Source: Leptasterias polaris (Eukaryota; Echinodermata; Asteroidea; Forcipulatida; Asteriidae). Taken from it: 64,000 nucleotides of DNA. The position numbers and the translations under genes were made by a program. The DNA lies in contig JAZGTN010000150.1 of the NCBI GenBank assembly GCA_037783415.1, positions 1,612,001 through 1,676,000 of the forward strand, given 5' to 3'. This document shows positions 28,140 through 40,394 of this stretch, piece after piece. The number at the start of each line of letters is the position of its first letter. Position 1 is the stretch's first letter. The notes beneath the pieces were generated by a model that was not told the origin of the DNA, did not search any database, and worked only from the letters and a program-made list of their open reading frames with translations.

Positions 28140-29443
28140 CAGTGTTGTTGACTCGAGTCGGTGACTTGGACTCGAGTCAGACTCGAGTCGCCAATTTCAT
28201 TGACTTGCGACTTGACTTGACTTGAGCAAAAATGACTCGTGACTTGACTTGACTTGAGCAAATATGACTTGCGACTTGACTTGACTTGAGAAAAAATGAC
28301 TTGGTTACAACACAGGAATATTAAATGTGAAGTTACACGTTTACATTTTTAGGGTTCGGATAAATTAATGTCGAAACAATTCACTCGGAAGTTCCGCAAA
28401 ACACGGACCACATTGCGATCACAGTTTACACAACGCACGCGGTCACGTCTTTTCCAATTTAGAGGCTGCTAGTCTTTGTTATGTCGTTCCTTTATGCGCA
28501 ACAATAAAGATAGGAAACATTGAACGCTAGAGGGCGTTTCAAAACAATGCGATACCATTGGAGTAAAAGCCCTCTATTGGTGAAATATCCCACAACACCT
28601 GTTTGAAACGCCTTGACAAAAGACTTTACGTGTCTGCGCATGCTCGGGGAAAGGGTTTTTCCCTCGAATTGCAATAATCACCATCGCTGGTGCGCGAAAA
28701 AAACGTGTACAGAGCAATGAGCCACTGGTATTCACGCAAAAGCCGTCGACAGTATGGTCTTCAAAGCACATTTCCTCGGAAATGTTAGCTTGTTTACGGA
28801 AAACTGCCCAACTTGTAGGCTTTATTTTACAAAAATTACACCATTTTGGACATTTTGGATCAACAGAAAGATTATTTAAATGTAAAACGTAAGATTTGTT
28901 TCTTTTTAAATATGTTTTGTTTTGTTGTTTTGGGGAATTTTTTGCGGGGTGTTTGTGCATAGGATAGTCAAAATGCTGTGGTGGTGAAGACGCATTGCTT
29001 TAGATCACATCCGTGGTTGTGTTCAACCTTAGTTTTTTCACCTGACACATGTCGTGTTAAATTTTGTAAAATTAAGTTTTTGCCATGATACCCCCCACAT
29101 TCGACAAAAATGCCGTGGTGCCCTTTTTACACTTACGAAATTGCTGCGACGCCCTTCAAATTCTAAAAAAGCACGGCAATTATTGCCGTGCATATGTGGT
29201 TCAATGGTTGTATTTTTTAGTCTGTCACAACATCATCATGGGAGTGGGCTTATCGGGACATATGTGACTTGTGACTTGACTTGACTTGCGAAAATTTGAC
29301 TTGTGACTTGACTTGACTTGTGAAAATTTGACTTGCGACTTGACTTGACTTGAACAAAAATGACTTGTGACTTGACTTGACTTGACCAAAGATGACTTGC
29401 GACTTGACTTGACTTGACAAAAAATGACTTGGTTACAACACTG
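28140..29443. mobile_element. hAT-like MITE B (1304 bp)
   Basis: The termini CAGTGTTGTTGACTCGAG... and ...GGTTACAACACTG are flanked by GTGTGTAG duplicated exactly. Subterminal arrays of a ~30-bp unit (GACTTGACTTGACTTGAGCA core) occur on both sides (28207-28305 and 29265-29430). An internal TTGGTTACAACACAGG (28301-28316) resembles an end of the same family. The ~950-bp core has no transposase. The terminal motif is shared with element A but the subterminal repeats differ. Confidence 0.85.
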
Positions 29444-29451
29444 GTGTGTAG
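29444..29451. repeat. Target-site duplication GTGTGTAG, right copy
   Basis: This is an exact repeat of 28132-28139. Confidence 0.85.
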
Positions 29452-30875
29452 TGACTGCACACTACACGGGAATTCCGTGTCACGTGTGGTTTTTTGTTAC
29501 ATGTAGCATGCATACGCGTTGTGGTTCCAATTTGAATTGACTGAATGAGCACTCAACAATACACCAGTTGTTTCGCTGTTGTCAGGTCCTTCGGACGGAG
29601 AAACAATTCTACCTTTCCTTAGTCAGTCCGACAGACACGTTTTAGTGTAGTACCTATGAACAATGTTGGCTTCACCATACCTTTTTCGTTCTGTAAATTC
29701 TGACAATGTTTTTGCGATCCAGGCATGTGTGGATTATGGTTTATATCCCGTTTTTGTCAAAGGACAATAATCTCACAGTATTCCCACAACAATTTTGGGC
29801 TCAATTGGTCATTAATACTCTTGTTGCATAGAATTGTGAGCTTTCAGATGCCCGAGAAAGGCTTCATGCCTGAAGCCTTTTTCGACCGATTCAAACTTTG
29901 TGTGAAAATTTACCTTTCTCTACTCTCAAACCACAATACTTCAAAGGGAGTCATTTCTAATAATGTTTTAAAAGTATAAATAACTCTCCAGCGCTCTTTA
30001 CCAAATGGTCATTAACCCTTAAACCTAACTTGATGAGTAAATTAACTAAAAGATTTTGACTAATACGGAGACTGCTGACAGTTTCCCTTATGTTTTTTTA
30101 CTTTATATTCTTGAAATTTTTGTTAGAACCAAAATGATTGTTCAAATCAATTGTGGAACTGACATTGATTTGTAAAGATGGCCAAAACCCAAGTGTAAAG
30201 CAGGGAAGGGTAGGGGAGTTGCAGATTTGTTGATGTTTATCAAAAATGTTACCATTGTTTGAAATGAAATTTTCACAGGTCAGTTTGATAGGATTAAAAC
30301 ATTCAAATGGTTCCAAACGCCAAAGGATAACCTTGACTTTAAACCATCATAATTACAAACAAAGTGCCTTTGTGTTCATTTGTTTGTGTCATACTAAAAT
30401 CTAAAGGATTGAACTGGTAAATTACAAACATTCATATTGTCTTTTAAATTCCACAAATGTTAGAAAATTGGGTGAAAACAAGTGAGTGAAATTAATATTC
30501 TCTCAATTAGGCCTACTGCTAATTCATTTGAAAATTTAGAGTAACAATTGAAGTTTTGGTTGCTATTATGAAATCAAAAGGGGTAGCTTTGCATTTTCAA
30601 GCAAAATTGTGCCACTTATGTAACATTGATTTCAAGTATTAAAACTAATTGACAAATTCTTCGATGGGGTATGAATCAATAGACAGTTTCATTTAACCTG
30701 GGTTGAAATCATAAATTTTGAACCAAACGATGTCCCAGAAAAAGAAACCATTAGCTTTAGGTTAACAAATATTTGCTCATGTCAGTGCCTGATTGATAAT
30801 ATAAAAAATGTATCTTTCTTTTTTTTACTGAAAAAAATTGTCTGACAACTTCAGTGTCCCATCATAAGATGTCAT
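29452..30875. other. No firm gene; one short hairpin
   Basis: AAAGGCTTCA-TGCC-TGAAGCCTTT (29857-29880) is a compact hairpin followed by TTCGACC. The rest is AT-rich and carries no supported exon. Confidence 0.4.
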
Positions 30876-31333
30876 GTGAATAGTATGTCCAGTCTGAATC
30901 TTGGAGGACTCAAGGCTGAACCAAGTGAGTGCTTATTATATGGAGAGTCCTTTATGGATGATTTGTTTATACATCAGCACATGTTGTCCTTCTTGCTTCT
31001 TACTAGTTTCCAACACCAAAAATTCACAGTTTTCAAGAGTGTGCTTGTGAGGTTGGGGTCCTGGATGCTGAATGTTAAATACAAAGGTATCCATGAAAGC
31101 CGGTTTAAAGATCAGTGCCCAGTTTCAGACAGCTGGTAAGCAATAGCTGTGACTTCATTCATGCTTTGCACAAAAAGGTTGGCAGTCCTAATGGTGTGTC
31201 GTTGCAGATTGCATGTGATGGGTTGTCTCACTTTCTCCTTCACAGTCTATTGAAGTTCAACCCTCATGTAGGTAAACATGTTGTGAAGGCCTCAACTTTC
31301 AGATTTGCTGTGAATGTTCAAAGTCACTGTTGA
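30876..31333 (+). pseudogene. Two overlapping open frames, possible gene remnant
   Basis: A frame of 87 codons (30876-31139) is followed, with a frame change, by one of 72 codons (31115-31333) that includes LHKKVGSPNGVSLQIACDGL. Composition is protein-like and the second frame follows on from the first, which suggests a once-continuous coding stretch broken by a frameshift. No family is recognised and there are no clear splice sites. It may equally be chance. Confidence 0.2.
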
Positions 31334-31430
31334 GAAGAATGACCGTAAAAACTCCTTCTTGGATTCGACCTGGACAAGAAAATTGTTGAAAATGAAAATC
31401 TGTTACTACAATAAATTAAATGTCAAAGTA

Positions 31431-31994
31431 TGAACCGTAACTCTCTTAAATCCTCACAAATCCTCTTCAGCTGATCAGTGGGCCTGGCATACCAATCTTA
31501 TGTAAGTCCATGCATTAGACCACGGAGTAGCATAAGAATGGAGGATAAAGTGATACTTTTGTGAGTATGAATTTTTGGTCCAAAATCAACAAACTTCATC
31601 GTGCCAGTGTCACCGGGAAATCTGTCCCCCGGAAACTCTGTCACCCGGAAATTCTGTCACCCGTAAGGGAAATTAACACGGGCTGGGGGAGGAGGATTAA
31701 AAACAAATCAGAAAAAAGTTGGACCCAGTTTGCCGTATGGGGGGACAGAGTCTCTGCCACACCAGCATGGTCAAATCTTCAATATTTCTGTGATTGGTGC
31801 GGACAGGGTATAAAAGAGCCATAGATTGAGATTTATTGTGAATTTTTTGAGTCTATAATTAGTCAATCCACAGGATAGTTTATAACCAAGTGACCCCATG
31901 GGTTAGTGTCCAGGTCAAACTTCAAGATAATTTAAATTTTACTTACAACTGCTAAAGTCACTGTCCCCAGCTCTGAATTCATTGTTCACATATC
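31431..31994. repeat. Dispersed ~565-bp repeat, copy 1
   Basis: This matches 63424-64000 over its whole length with few differences, mainly small indels around the GTCACCCGGAAA repeats (about 31610-31665). It contains the stuttered TCTGT(C/CC)(A/C)CCCGGAAA motif. A shorter related piece is at about 34265-34325. No protein is recognised. Confidence 0.9.
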
Positions 31995-32329
31995 ACTCTA
32001 GCATGTTCCTATAACAATAAAAAGAGACAGAAACTGTATACAACATCGACATCAAACAGCCGAGTATTTAAACTCATGCCCTGTGTGGTGCTACTTCTAG
32101 CTCTAACTTTATTATTCCTACAAAACGAGAAGAGAGTAGAGACAGAAACTGTACACTACACACAAAAATCAAATGTGTGATATATACTGCTATACACCAT
32201 AACACTAAAATCAGGCACACCAATGTGCTATAATCTGTCATAAATGACACTCCTGGGGCAGTAATGAAACATTTGGTAGGAGAGCTTGTTAAGATTAAGA
32301 ATGATTTTATAAGACCATAGTACAATAAA
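31995..32329. other. No gene seen
   Basis: This is AT-rich spacer with a partial direct repeat AGAGACAGAAACTGTA(T/C)AC at about 32022 and 32137. A - strand frame of 149 codons (32074-32523) overlaps the neighbouring SINE and has no supporting motif. Confidence 0.4.
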
Positions 32330-32605
32330 ATGTAAGGTAAACAAGGTGAGGTGGCACATATTGCTGCCAGACCAGCCCGAAACAACAAGGCAAACCCCTT
32401 CTCTTTTACGATAAGTGTACTTTTTTTTTTATATGTGCAATGCACAACACACAGGACCAAGATCTTTACGCCCCAGCTGAAGGATGAAGCAATAATGGTT
32501 AAGTGCCTTGCTTGAGGACACAATTGTCAAGATTGGTTAATATCGAACCCACACTCTGTTGGGCTAAAGTCCATTGGACTTGACAGTTCTGCCCGGAAAC
32601 ACCAT
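32330..32605 (-). mobile_element. tRNA-derived SINE, diverged copy (- strand)
   Basis: This shares with 39460-39675 the string ACCCCTTCTCTTTTNCGATAA, the TTTACG.CCCA segment, AAGGA(C/T)GAA.CAATAATGG and TCGAACCCACACTCTG. Read on the - strand, the last of these is the B-box side of a tRNA-like head. The inserted TTTTTTTTTT and the changed head show that the copy is old. Confidence 0.6.
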
Positions 32606-33239
32606 AACCGAAACATCAGCAATGATATAAATGTTGTAAAAGACATAGTTAAAGGACCTATTTAGGGTTAGTTTGTTTTTTTCAAAGCTCTTTTTCTCAT
32701 CTTTTTGATGAGTAAATATTATACACCATGTTTTTGCAGGAGGTGCCTGCTTTTGGAATGCAGTAGAGGAGGCAGAACTATAAAGACAGAAGAGACAAAA
32801 AAACTACATAATCGCCTGAGGCTTGTGTATTGCTACGTGTTTCTCTTAAGATAGACACTGGGCATTTCAAAATATTGCTTAATGATTTCCTGGTAATCAG
32901 AAATGAGCAGGATACCAATCACAAATCATACATGTGACATGGCAATTTGACTGGTAGCCATATTCTAGTAAGCATCATTTTGTTGTGCTTAAACTGCTTT
33001 ATGAAATTGTGCCAAGGAAATCAGTAAAGGTAGTGACTGTCCAGCATTCAGCAGACAGTACAACTTTGAATAATTTCAATCCATTCAAATCAATAAACAT
33101 TCATTCCACGATGGCTGTAACAAATACATGTACTTGGCCGGATTTCGCAAAGACTTAAATATTGATCTTAACTGTGTATCAATCTGAACTGCTAAACAGT
33201 GTGATGTCACATTACAAATCACTACGGCAATACTGACAA

Positions 33240-33560
33240 ATGGAAACTGACTGGGTAAATCTTATATCTACTTGTGGGGTGAACAAAGACAAATTGACCA
33301 GAACAGGATATAGCTCATTTGGTGGAGTGCAGTGCAGGTCTTGAAATTTACGGCCAGTGAATTAAGTGTCCGGCCAGTAAACTCACTACTGGAAAAGTCC
33401 TGCAGTCTTGTGTTTTTCGAGTGAATAGAATTACCTTGTTATGAGTCTTTTGTAAAAACAAACAAATGATGTTTAGTGTTGACTGATAAATACCTTTCAA
33501 CTCTGTTGAGAATCGAAAGATACTTACCCAAAAGACAAAATGAGAAAACATTTCTGTTCA
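33240..33560. repeat. SINE tail fragment plus dispersed repeat
   Basis: At 33240-33300, GAAACTGACTGGGTAAAT ... GGTGAACAAAGACAAATT is the reverse complement of the tail of the SINE at 33727-33985. A tRNA-like A-box string TAGCTCATTTGGTGGAG follows (33312-33328) and then the dispersed repeat also seen at 25013-25250. Confidence 0.5.
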
Positions 33561-33726
33561 AATATGAACAGTTTACATATTAAAATGTATGAAAGATTGT
33601 TTGGCATTTTGATTCAGCTCTTGTTAAACTATTTATGGTACAGAACAAGTTTTTATCTACAAGCCTAGTGGTTTTGTGGATAAAAAAGTAGATAACTGAA
33701 ACAATTTAGGTCAAAATGTTGAGATA

Positions 33727-33985
33727 CTTGGGTGTGATCCCTGGCTACACAGCAGTTAAAGGTTAAACGGCTTCTGACTGGCAACCCCCGAAAAAAGAGA
33801 TTGACAAAAAAGAAAGACGCCAACATATGGCTAGATAACTCAGCTGGTAGAGGGCCTGCACAATAATATGGAGGTAGGCCTATTGGTTCAAATCCTACTC
33901 TAGTAAATTTTGTCTTTGCCCAAAAACATTTGAAAATTTACCCAGTCAGTTTCTCTTGTGGTTTATCATTTGATACTATTTATTA
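33727..33985 (+). mobile_element. tRNA-derived SINE, copy 1
   Basis: A leader with GGTGTGATCCCTGGCTAC is followed by a tRNA-like head having an A-box-like TAACTCAGCTGGTAGAG (about 33837-33853) and a B-box-like GGTTCAAATCC (about 33884-33894). Then come TAGTAAATTTTGTCTTTGCC and a tail ending in AGTCAGTTTCTCTTGTGG. The same order is found at 59463-59690, and the inverted copy within 36960-37150. Confidence 0.7.
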
Positions 33986-36890
33986 TATAACAGTGATCAT
34001 TGAGAGTAAGACCCCGCTACCCTGGTGATATGATTTGTGAGCTGGCAGCTGAGAAGCTGAATTGCGAAGGACATGGCTACAGGTTCGAGCCACAGGCATA
34101 CGAGGGCACCTTTGGCAGCCAGTCACATGGTCTTAATGTATTGCACCTTTGATATATATCCATACGCTGTGGACGTCCAGATTTGTTTATGAAAATGAAG
34201 CAGTTCAGACTACAGATGAGAACATCTTGAGGCGGACTAAGTAAACAGGTCAGACTTTGAGAAAGAATGATTATTTTGTGAGTTTGGAATTTGTTTGGTC
34301 CGAAATCAACAAAATTTAACATAAAGGCAAGGTAAGATTTTTCAATATTTGGGTCGAAACAATTTCTTTGATTTTATTGTTTCTACAAACTACTGATGAC
34401 ATTTTATTTGTGTAGAATGGGTACATTCGATAAAGTTTGAGAAATATTGGTGCAAAATGAATGAAATACATGCTGGCATGGTCAATTTTTCAAAACAAAT
34501 TAATGTAATTTTATGGTTTCAAATGATACAGTAAATGCTAAAAGCAAGACCTTAACATCCCATTTATTTCTGGTAGGTGTTAAGTTAACTTCTGGTCCAA
34601 CTTTACCTTTTAAAACCAATACGTTTCTCACTGGATGACCACAGCTTGCTTGAGTGTCTGGGTGATCTTATAATTGTGGGCCAAGAACATCACTACCTCC
34701 TGGGACTCACAGAGGACGTTCCGGTCAGCCATGACTTGTAGGAACTAAGCTGCCCTGTAAAAATGGAAGAATTGGAAGACAACTTAATCTTTTGCAAAGG
34801 TAATTCTCAACATTACACCCCCCCCCCCCCCCCCCCCACACACACACGCTACTCTTTGGTTACATTTATCATAAAGTAGGCAAACCATTTGAAACCATTC
34901 AACTGTCTGGGTAGTGTACGGTGGCACAACTGTGCACAGAGCCACCTGTACTATGTACATGTAGATGCATTCACAGTTTGATTTTAACCACTTCTTATTA
35001 CGCAAAACTGTTAAAAACTGAGAAACAGTGGAAAGCAGAAAAATACAGAACTTATTAATATGATTTGTGGTTATTGAATGCAGTTTAGATGTTTATTCAA
35101 TTACTTTTCTTCTGCCTATGAGCATCAGATCATGAAGGAAGAGGGACCCATGATCAAATCAAATTCATTGGTCAAGGCAATTAATTTATTTATTTCTTGG
35201 GGGGGGGGGGGGTTGGATTTCCCATATGTAGCTGGTTTGTTTTGCTTCACTGAATCGTGTCCAAAGATGTATTAAACAAATATACCGAGCCAGAATAGTA
35301 CAATTGTTCATACTTTTTGTCCAGGAAGTTGATGCGAGGTTACAGTTTCAAACCTATAGAATAGTTTCTCTACAAACATATTTATTTATGTTGACTCTAG
35401 GTCGGAAAAAAGGGATAAATTTATGTGCAAACTTTGTCACTCTAGTCAGGATATTATTGACAATTTTGAGTGTACTATATGATTGATTGTGCTAACAATC
35501 ACCAATAACTCTTCAAGTAATACCAATGCAGCGTTTGAGTGCTGACTGGTGGCATCAGTAGGGGTGCCCCCTCATTTGAAAAATCAAAAAATAGAGATGC
35601 TGGCATAATAATTTTTTAGTTTGTTCTTTTTGGTAAAAACTTGTTTACAGGTTATGGTTTCAAATGATAAAATCAGGTCTTCTGATATAAAAGTATTTCT
35701 GTGGACAATAACATTTGTTCTAGTTGGTAAAACAGTTATAATGTTGTGTTTGTACTAGGCTAATAAATTGTTCCCCAAAATTTTCAATATTTTCTTAAAG
35801 TAACACTGATGTCGAAAGCAAGTGTGGAAATATCAGTACAGGTTCCCACTTCACTTGAAAGCATCAAATCGAATTTGAAATATTGGTAACAAATTCACAA
35901 TATTGGTAAAAAATTCACAATGCTAGCATGGTATTTTTGATTTGTTGGGGGTCAAAGTCATGGCCCAATAGTCATGATAGTAAGTAATGGTGTATGTTTT
36001 CAAGGCACCACCTTTATTTTCATTTATGTGTGCTAATGGTGAAACTTGCTTTTGTTCCCGGTGTAAATAACTCATTTATTATTTAAATTGTGAAGCGCCC
36101 TCTACGTTTCCTATTGTATTTTGCGGGCTTTCCATGCCCAGGGCGTCATTCTGATATTGGTGCAAGAACCAAATATAACGTTTTTTTCCTGTCTTCACAA
36201 TTTTACAGGTATGACCCCTTTACGTTTTACTTGTTATTAAATATTTTCGTTAGTAACATCTCTTAAGTAATGAAGGATTGATTTATTTCTTTAACTTGTT
36301 TACATTTGTGCTACTATTCTCAAGCATTTCGTGAGGAATTATGTCAAAGAGAAATGTGTTTTGCCAAGACGGCGATCCAGCAATTGTTGTATTAAAGATC
36401 ATTTTAAAATTTATACTAAGCATATTATAGTTATAAGACATTAGTCATTCTGATATTGGTGCAAGAACCTAATGTAACATGTTTTCCTGTCTTCACCATT
36501 TTACAGAGAATAAAACAGCATGACAGAAGAATTACGATTCCCCGTATTCTAATTGACTCAAACAAACAAGGGTCACATATACAGTACCCGCAAATTTGAA
36601 ACATTTGGCTAGAATGATCCAGTTGGACTAGCCTGTCAAACCACCCAGCATTCAAGTGACATCTAGATTGACTATATATGGGTAAGTCTAGTCGTCGACT
36701 CTGGTCACCCACCCAAACTTGCTAATGTGTGCCGCACAGACATAGGCCATAATTTAAAACAATGGCTCAGACCTTGGCTTCGGCTTATGCACCCTCCAAC
36801 ATGTTTGAAATCCTGTACCGAAATTGAAATTTCCAGAATATTAAAATTGTGAATACCATTTTAACTCACAAATTTGAAAAATTATATTTT
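33986..36890. other. No gene seen; short direct repeat at 36.14 and 36.44 kb
   Basis: This is AT-rich sequence with a G run at 35199-35212. GTCATTCTGATATTGGTGCA ... TTTTACAG occurs at 36145-36209 and, slightly changed, at 36445-36506, about 300 bp apart. A weak tRNA-like B box (GGTTCGAGCCAC) lies at 34083. No exon is supported. Confidence 0.45.
34818..34847. repeat. Poly-C (20) followed by (AC)n
   Basis: A run of 20 C is directly followed by five AC dinucleotides. Confidence 0.95.
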
Positions 36891-36899
36891 GATCAACTA

Positions 36900-37285
36900 C
36901 CTGGGCCCCATTTCATTGCACTGCTTACCAATCTGTGCTTGAGCTGCCCTGTAAAAAGCATTTTTCTATGGGTTTAAGTAATTAACCACAAGGGAAACTG
37001 ACTTGGTAATGTTTTTATAATTTAAGGTTGAACAAAGATAAATTTACTAGAGATGGACTTGAACCTCCGGATAAATGTGCCAGCGCTCTACCAACTGACC
37101 TATCTTGTTGGCAGTCTCCCTATTTTGTCAATATCTGACTGGCACCCCAGAACAAAGAGGTCACTGGTTCATGTCCCGCTCTTGCCGATTTGTTTTTGTT
37201 CAGCCCAAAATAATTTTTGTAGGCTGTAACAGGATGTTTGCACATAATTCCCTGGTAGGGAGTGCCATGAAATTGGGCCCCAGAT
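36900..37285. mobile_element. MITE with GGGCCCCATTTCAT ends, carrying a SINE on the - strand
   Basis: CTGGGCCCCATTTCATTGCA (from 36901) is mirrored by TGCCATGAAATTGGGCCCCA (to about 37282), so both ends are present. Inside, the reverse complement of about 36978-37150 is a tRNA-derived SINE with an A-box-like TAGGTCAGTTGGTAGAG and a B-box-like GGTTCAAGTCC. The MITE end family is the one seen at 60088-60341. Confidence 0.65.
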
Positions 37286-37693
37286 AAGATAATCCATTGG
37301 TTAAGATATCCAGTGTGCGTTTCATTCGCCACTTGGTACATTTTTATGAGAAAGTTTTTAAATGTCTAATTTTAATGCAGTCTGTTTCCAGCTTATCAAA
37401 TCTTAGCCATTTTCAAAAATTCTAAGTGATGTTTTAAAATAAAAAGAAACACCAGGATGTCTGTGAAAAAATGTAAAAAGAAGTTGTGTACTCGATGTTT
37501 GTTTTGTGAGATGAATTTCTATTAAATGTTTGCGCTACCCCACATCAAAATCAGGTAGTTCCCCCAAAGCATTAACCAGGAGCAAGTAAGTTTGACTGAA
37601 GCAATTTTTCTTAATGAAGAGTTTTAGTTTATTATTTTATTTTACAATAGAAAGTAAATTTTTTCAATTGCTCTGTGAAAAAAAAAAAAAAAA
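37286..37693. other. No gene seen
   Basis: This is AT-rich spacer ending in an A run (about 37678-37693). Confidence 0.4.
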
Positions 37694-37772
37694 TCACTAG
37701 GTGGGGTTCGAACCCACCTCCATTTCATTTCAGTGTCTGTTTAGTTTGCTTACCACTAGACCACCGAGCAAG
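37694..37772 (-). repeat. tRNA-like sequence (pseudo-tRNA) on the - strand
   Basis: On the - strand there is an A-box-like TGGTCTAGTGG, an extended middle, and GGTGGGTTCGAACCCCACC, which forms a perfect T arm. The seven bases on each outer side do not pair, so no acceptor stem forms. A TTTTTTTT run follows. This is a pseudo-tRNA or SINE head, similar in style to the modules from 41.1 kb on. Confidence 0.55.
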
Positions 37773-39284
37773 TCCTGTACATGGAGGTGGTTCAAAAAAG
37801 GTGTTCAAGACTTAAACCACTCGTGGAAAGAATATCGGTCTATCATTGTTCAAGTTGGTCACTGCGAGATTTTGCGAGAGCCAGTTGCATTCCCCTGTAG
37901 TCTGGGGAAGACACACGTGGTTGGAACCAGCCAAAGATAACATCAGGTACCCGATTATCGCTTGATAACAGAGACAACCTGTAGGAGTCAGGGTGCTCGA
38001 CGGCTGTTGATTCCGTGACGCGAGTATTCAAAAATGGCGTCCAGTTGTGCTGGATTACTGTCAAATGGCACCGTTGATGATGCGCATTTTATATGATTGA
38101 ATATCTCTATGGAGCTTTAGAGGTAAGCTTTATTGTGTAGTTTATACAAGCTTAAAGTGTAGCACACGAATAGCTCTCGTGGAACCCGTGTAAAAGCTGA
38201 ATTAGTCGTAAAACAGTTAATTTGTGGCACTACGTGCACTTACAAAACGGCACTTTAAAATACATTGGCCGGATACAGCTGAAGTATAACGTTTGGGCCT
38301 ATTGTATTGTACCGGCACAATGTTGACTTGCTGTCACAACAAACAATCTACTTTTCTTTCGTAGAGCATTTTGGGTTAAACAATCTTTTATCACTCCTAG
38401 TTTTCCCGAATATTATGATTATTGCTACCTCCATACATGGATGGGGATGGTTGTGTTTGAGATCAATCTGTAGTGTAGGGGAACTACTAGCCCAGGTTGG
38501 ACTACGTCCTACCAGGGCTAGGGACCTACCGCATATTTCTAAAATGGAAAAATCGGGAGGAATTACATGTAGGCCCAGCTGTTGTTAACTGAACTCTAGC
38601 ATAATTGCAAACATTGATGACGGCCTCATTTCCAAAATATGTTAAAAGTCTGGCACCTACATCCTGAAATTACCAAATTGTCTTTTTTTAAATGCTGTAA
38701 TGTTTTAATGATGGGGTCGGGTTGCATCCTATGGGTATCAATTTGAAAGCATATTTACCTGTATTTTTACTTGCATCTTTGAGGTAGAACAACAAACTGA
38801 ATAAAGAGAACGAGATTCTGTGTCATTTTATTTTTGTTTGATATTCAATTCTGTGTGTTTTTCAAATCTATTCAAAATATTTTTAGGGGCCTATGTCAGA
38901 TTTAAAAAAAAAACAGCAATAGGCCTACACTTTTTTTAAATATCAAAGTTCTTCACTTATTTGTTGTATTCATTGTTTTTGTATTAATTTACTTAATGGT
39001 TCTTCATGACTTTTGTCCAATTGTTGTAGACCTACTGTTGGTTTATTGACATAGGGTATGAGCATTTCGTTAAATGGACATGTAGGCCTTTGATCTATAA
39101 GAATTTATCAATGTTTTTTAATTTTTACCGCACCTCTTTTCTTTGAAAATGTACGTGGGTTGTTCTTCTCAAAAAGACACTGAAATTATAATTTAAACAA
39201 TTTAAACAAAATATACGTTTGAAATAGTATATCATTCCAACCCCAAAATAAAAGAATCAAAAATCTGAATTTCTTTTAGAAATA
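37773..39284. other. No gene seen
   Basis: This is AT-rich spacer. CTAGCCC...GGGCTAG around 38490-38522 is a short hairpin. AAAATGGCGTCCAGTTGTGC at 38032 recalls the 5' context at 634-650 (AAAATGGCGTCCAG), which may be coincidence or a shared promoter-proximal repeat. Confidence 0.4.
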
Positions 39285-39675
39285 GTAATAATAATAGTGG
39301 CTTCTTATATAGCGCTCATATCCGTCACTCAGTGACGCTCAAGGCGCTTCAACAGTCAGTATTTTCCTGCAAGGTATAGCCTATAATTATGTGGAGCTAC
39401 TTTTTGAAGTTTGAAACCTATTGCTACATAGCACCATGTAATAATGGTTTACAAGGTGCTGTGGCGCAATATCCAGCCAATCAAACCAGGAACACCGGGG
39501 CGAACCCCTTCTCTTTTCGATAAGTGCACTGGGTTCTTTTACGTGCATTACACAATACATGGCTTTACGTCCCATCCGAAGGACGAACCAATAATGGACT
39601 CGAACCCACACTCTGCTGAACAGAAACAGAGCTTGAGTCCGGTGCTCTTATCCGCTCGGCCACGACACGCCAAAT
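39285..39675 (-). mobile_element. tRNA-derived SINE with conserved core (- strand)
   Basis: Read on the - strand the element opens with CGTGTCGTGGCCGAGCGGAT, a Leu/Ser-type tRNA head with an A box GTGGCCGAGCGG, and reaches GGGTTCGAGTCC as B box. The body contains the stretch read on the + strand as GATAAGTGCACTGGGTTCTT and TTACGTCCCATCCGAAGGAC, and it ends at AGCGCTCATA/ATAATAATAG. This composite is widespread in invertebrate deuterostomes as far as I recall. A diverged copy lies at 32330-32605. Confidence 0.75.
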
Positions 39676-40394
39676 AAATCCTCTGACAACGTCTGAATCC
39701 GTGTTCTGAATGTATTGCCACAAACGAAATTGCGGCCGTGAAGATGCAATTTTAACACCCGAGTTAAAAACAAACAAATGCATATTGTTTTTCTAGGTAC
39801 TCTACATACAAAAATACAAATGATTTTTTACTTATTGTCATCATTCCCAACGCAACTCTGTCTGGCTACGGCGCCAATGCTTTCATAATCATATCAGTTT
39901 CCCCGCTTGTCAATGGAACGCCCGTACACTAACTTAGTTTGAACATCCTATCCGTGCCCTAACTTTCCAATGCATTGTTCCAAACCAAGACCCCAACGAA
40001 ACCACCCAACCGAACACCGCAAAATTCTCACCGGTAATTTTTGGCTGCTGGCACTGTGTACGGCAAAGCTAATGTTCCTTCTATATTCTAGCTCTAGACC
40101 TATTCATTCATTCATTCATTCCACAACGAGTACCACCGAATCAGACACTCAAAAATATCCAACAAAAACACATGTGAAATTACGGCATTGCCCATCGCCT
40201 ACAGTCCACGTTCTATAATCTAATGTCATAATACACTTATGGCCAACCCGGCTCACCAGCCCCCTGACCATCTCCAAATCCAATCCATCATCTAAAACGA
40301 TACCACGGCAAGTAGAATACATCCCGCTGTCCACCGAAAACACTCTGGTGGAATCAACGCTGTAACTTCCCGCCAAGTCAAAAATAGGACTGAT
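39676..40394. other. No gene seen
   Basis: There is a (ATTC)n-like stretch at about 40103-40120 but no supported exon. Base composition becomes relatively C-rich. Confidence 0.4.

Noticed and set aside
29857..29880. Hairpin followed by a short T run as a bacterial-style terminator
   Set aside because: The context is eukaryotic, so intrinsic terminators do not apply. It is also not a histone stem-loop by sequence.
32074..32523. 149-codon hydrophobic frame on the - strand
   Set aside because: It overlaps a diverged SINE including its poly-T. The hydrophobicity is from T-rich composition.
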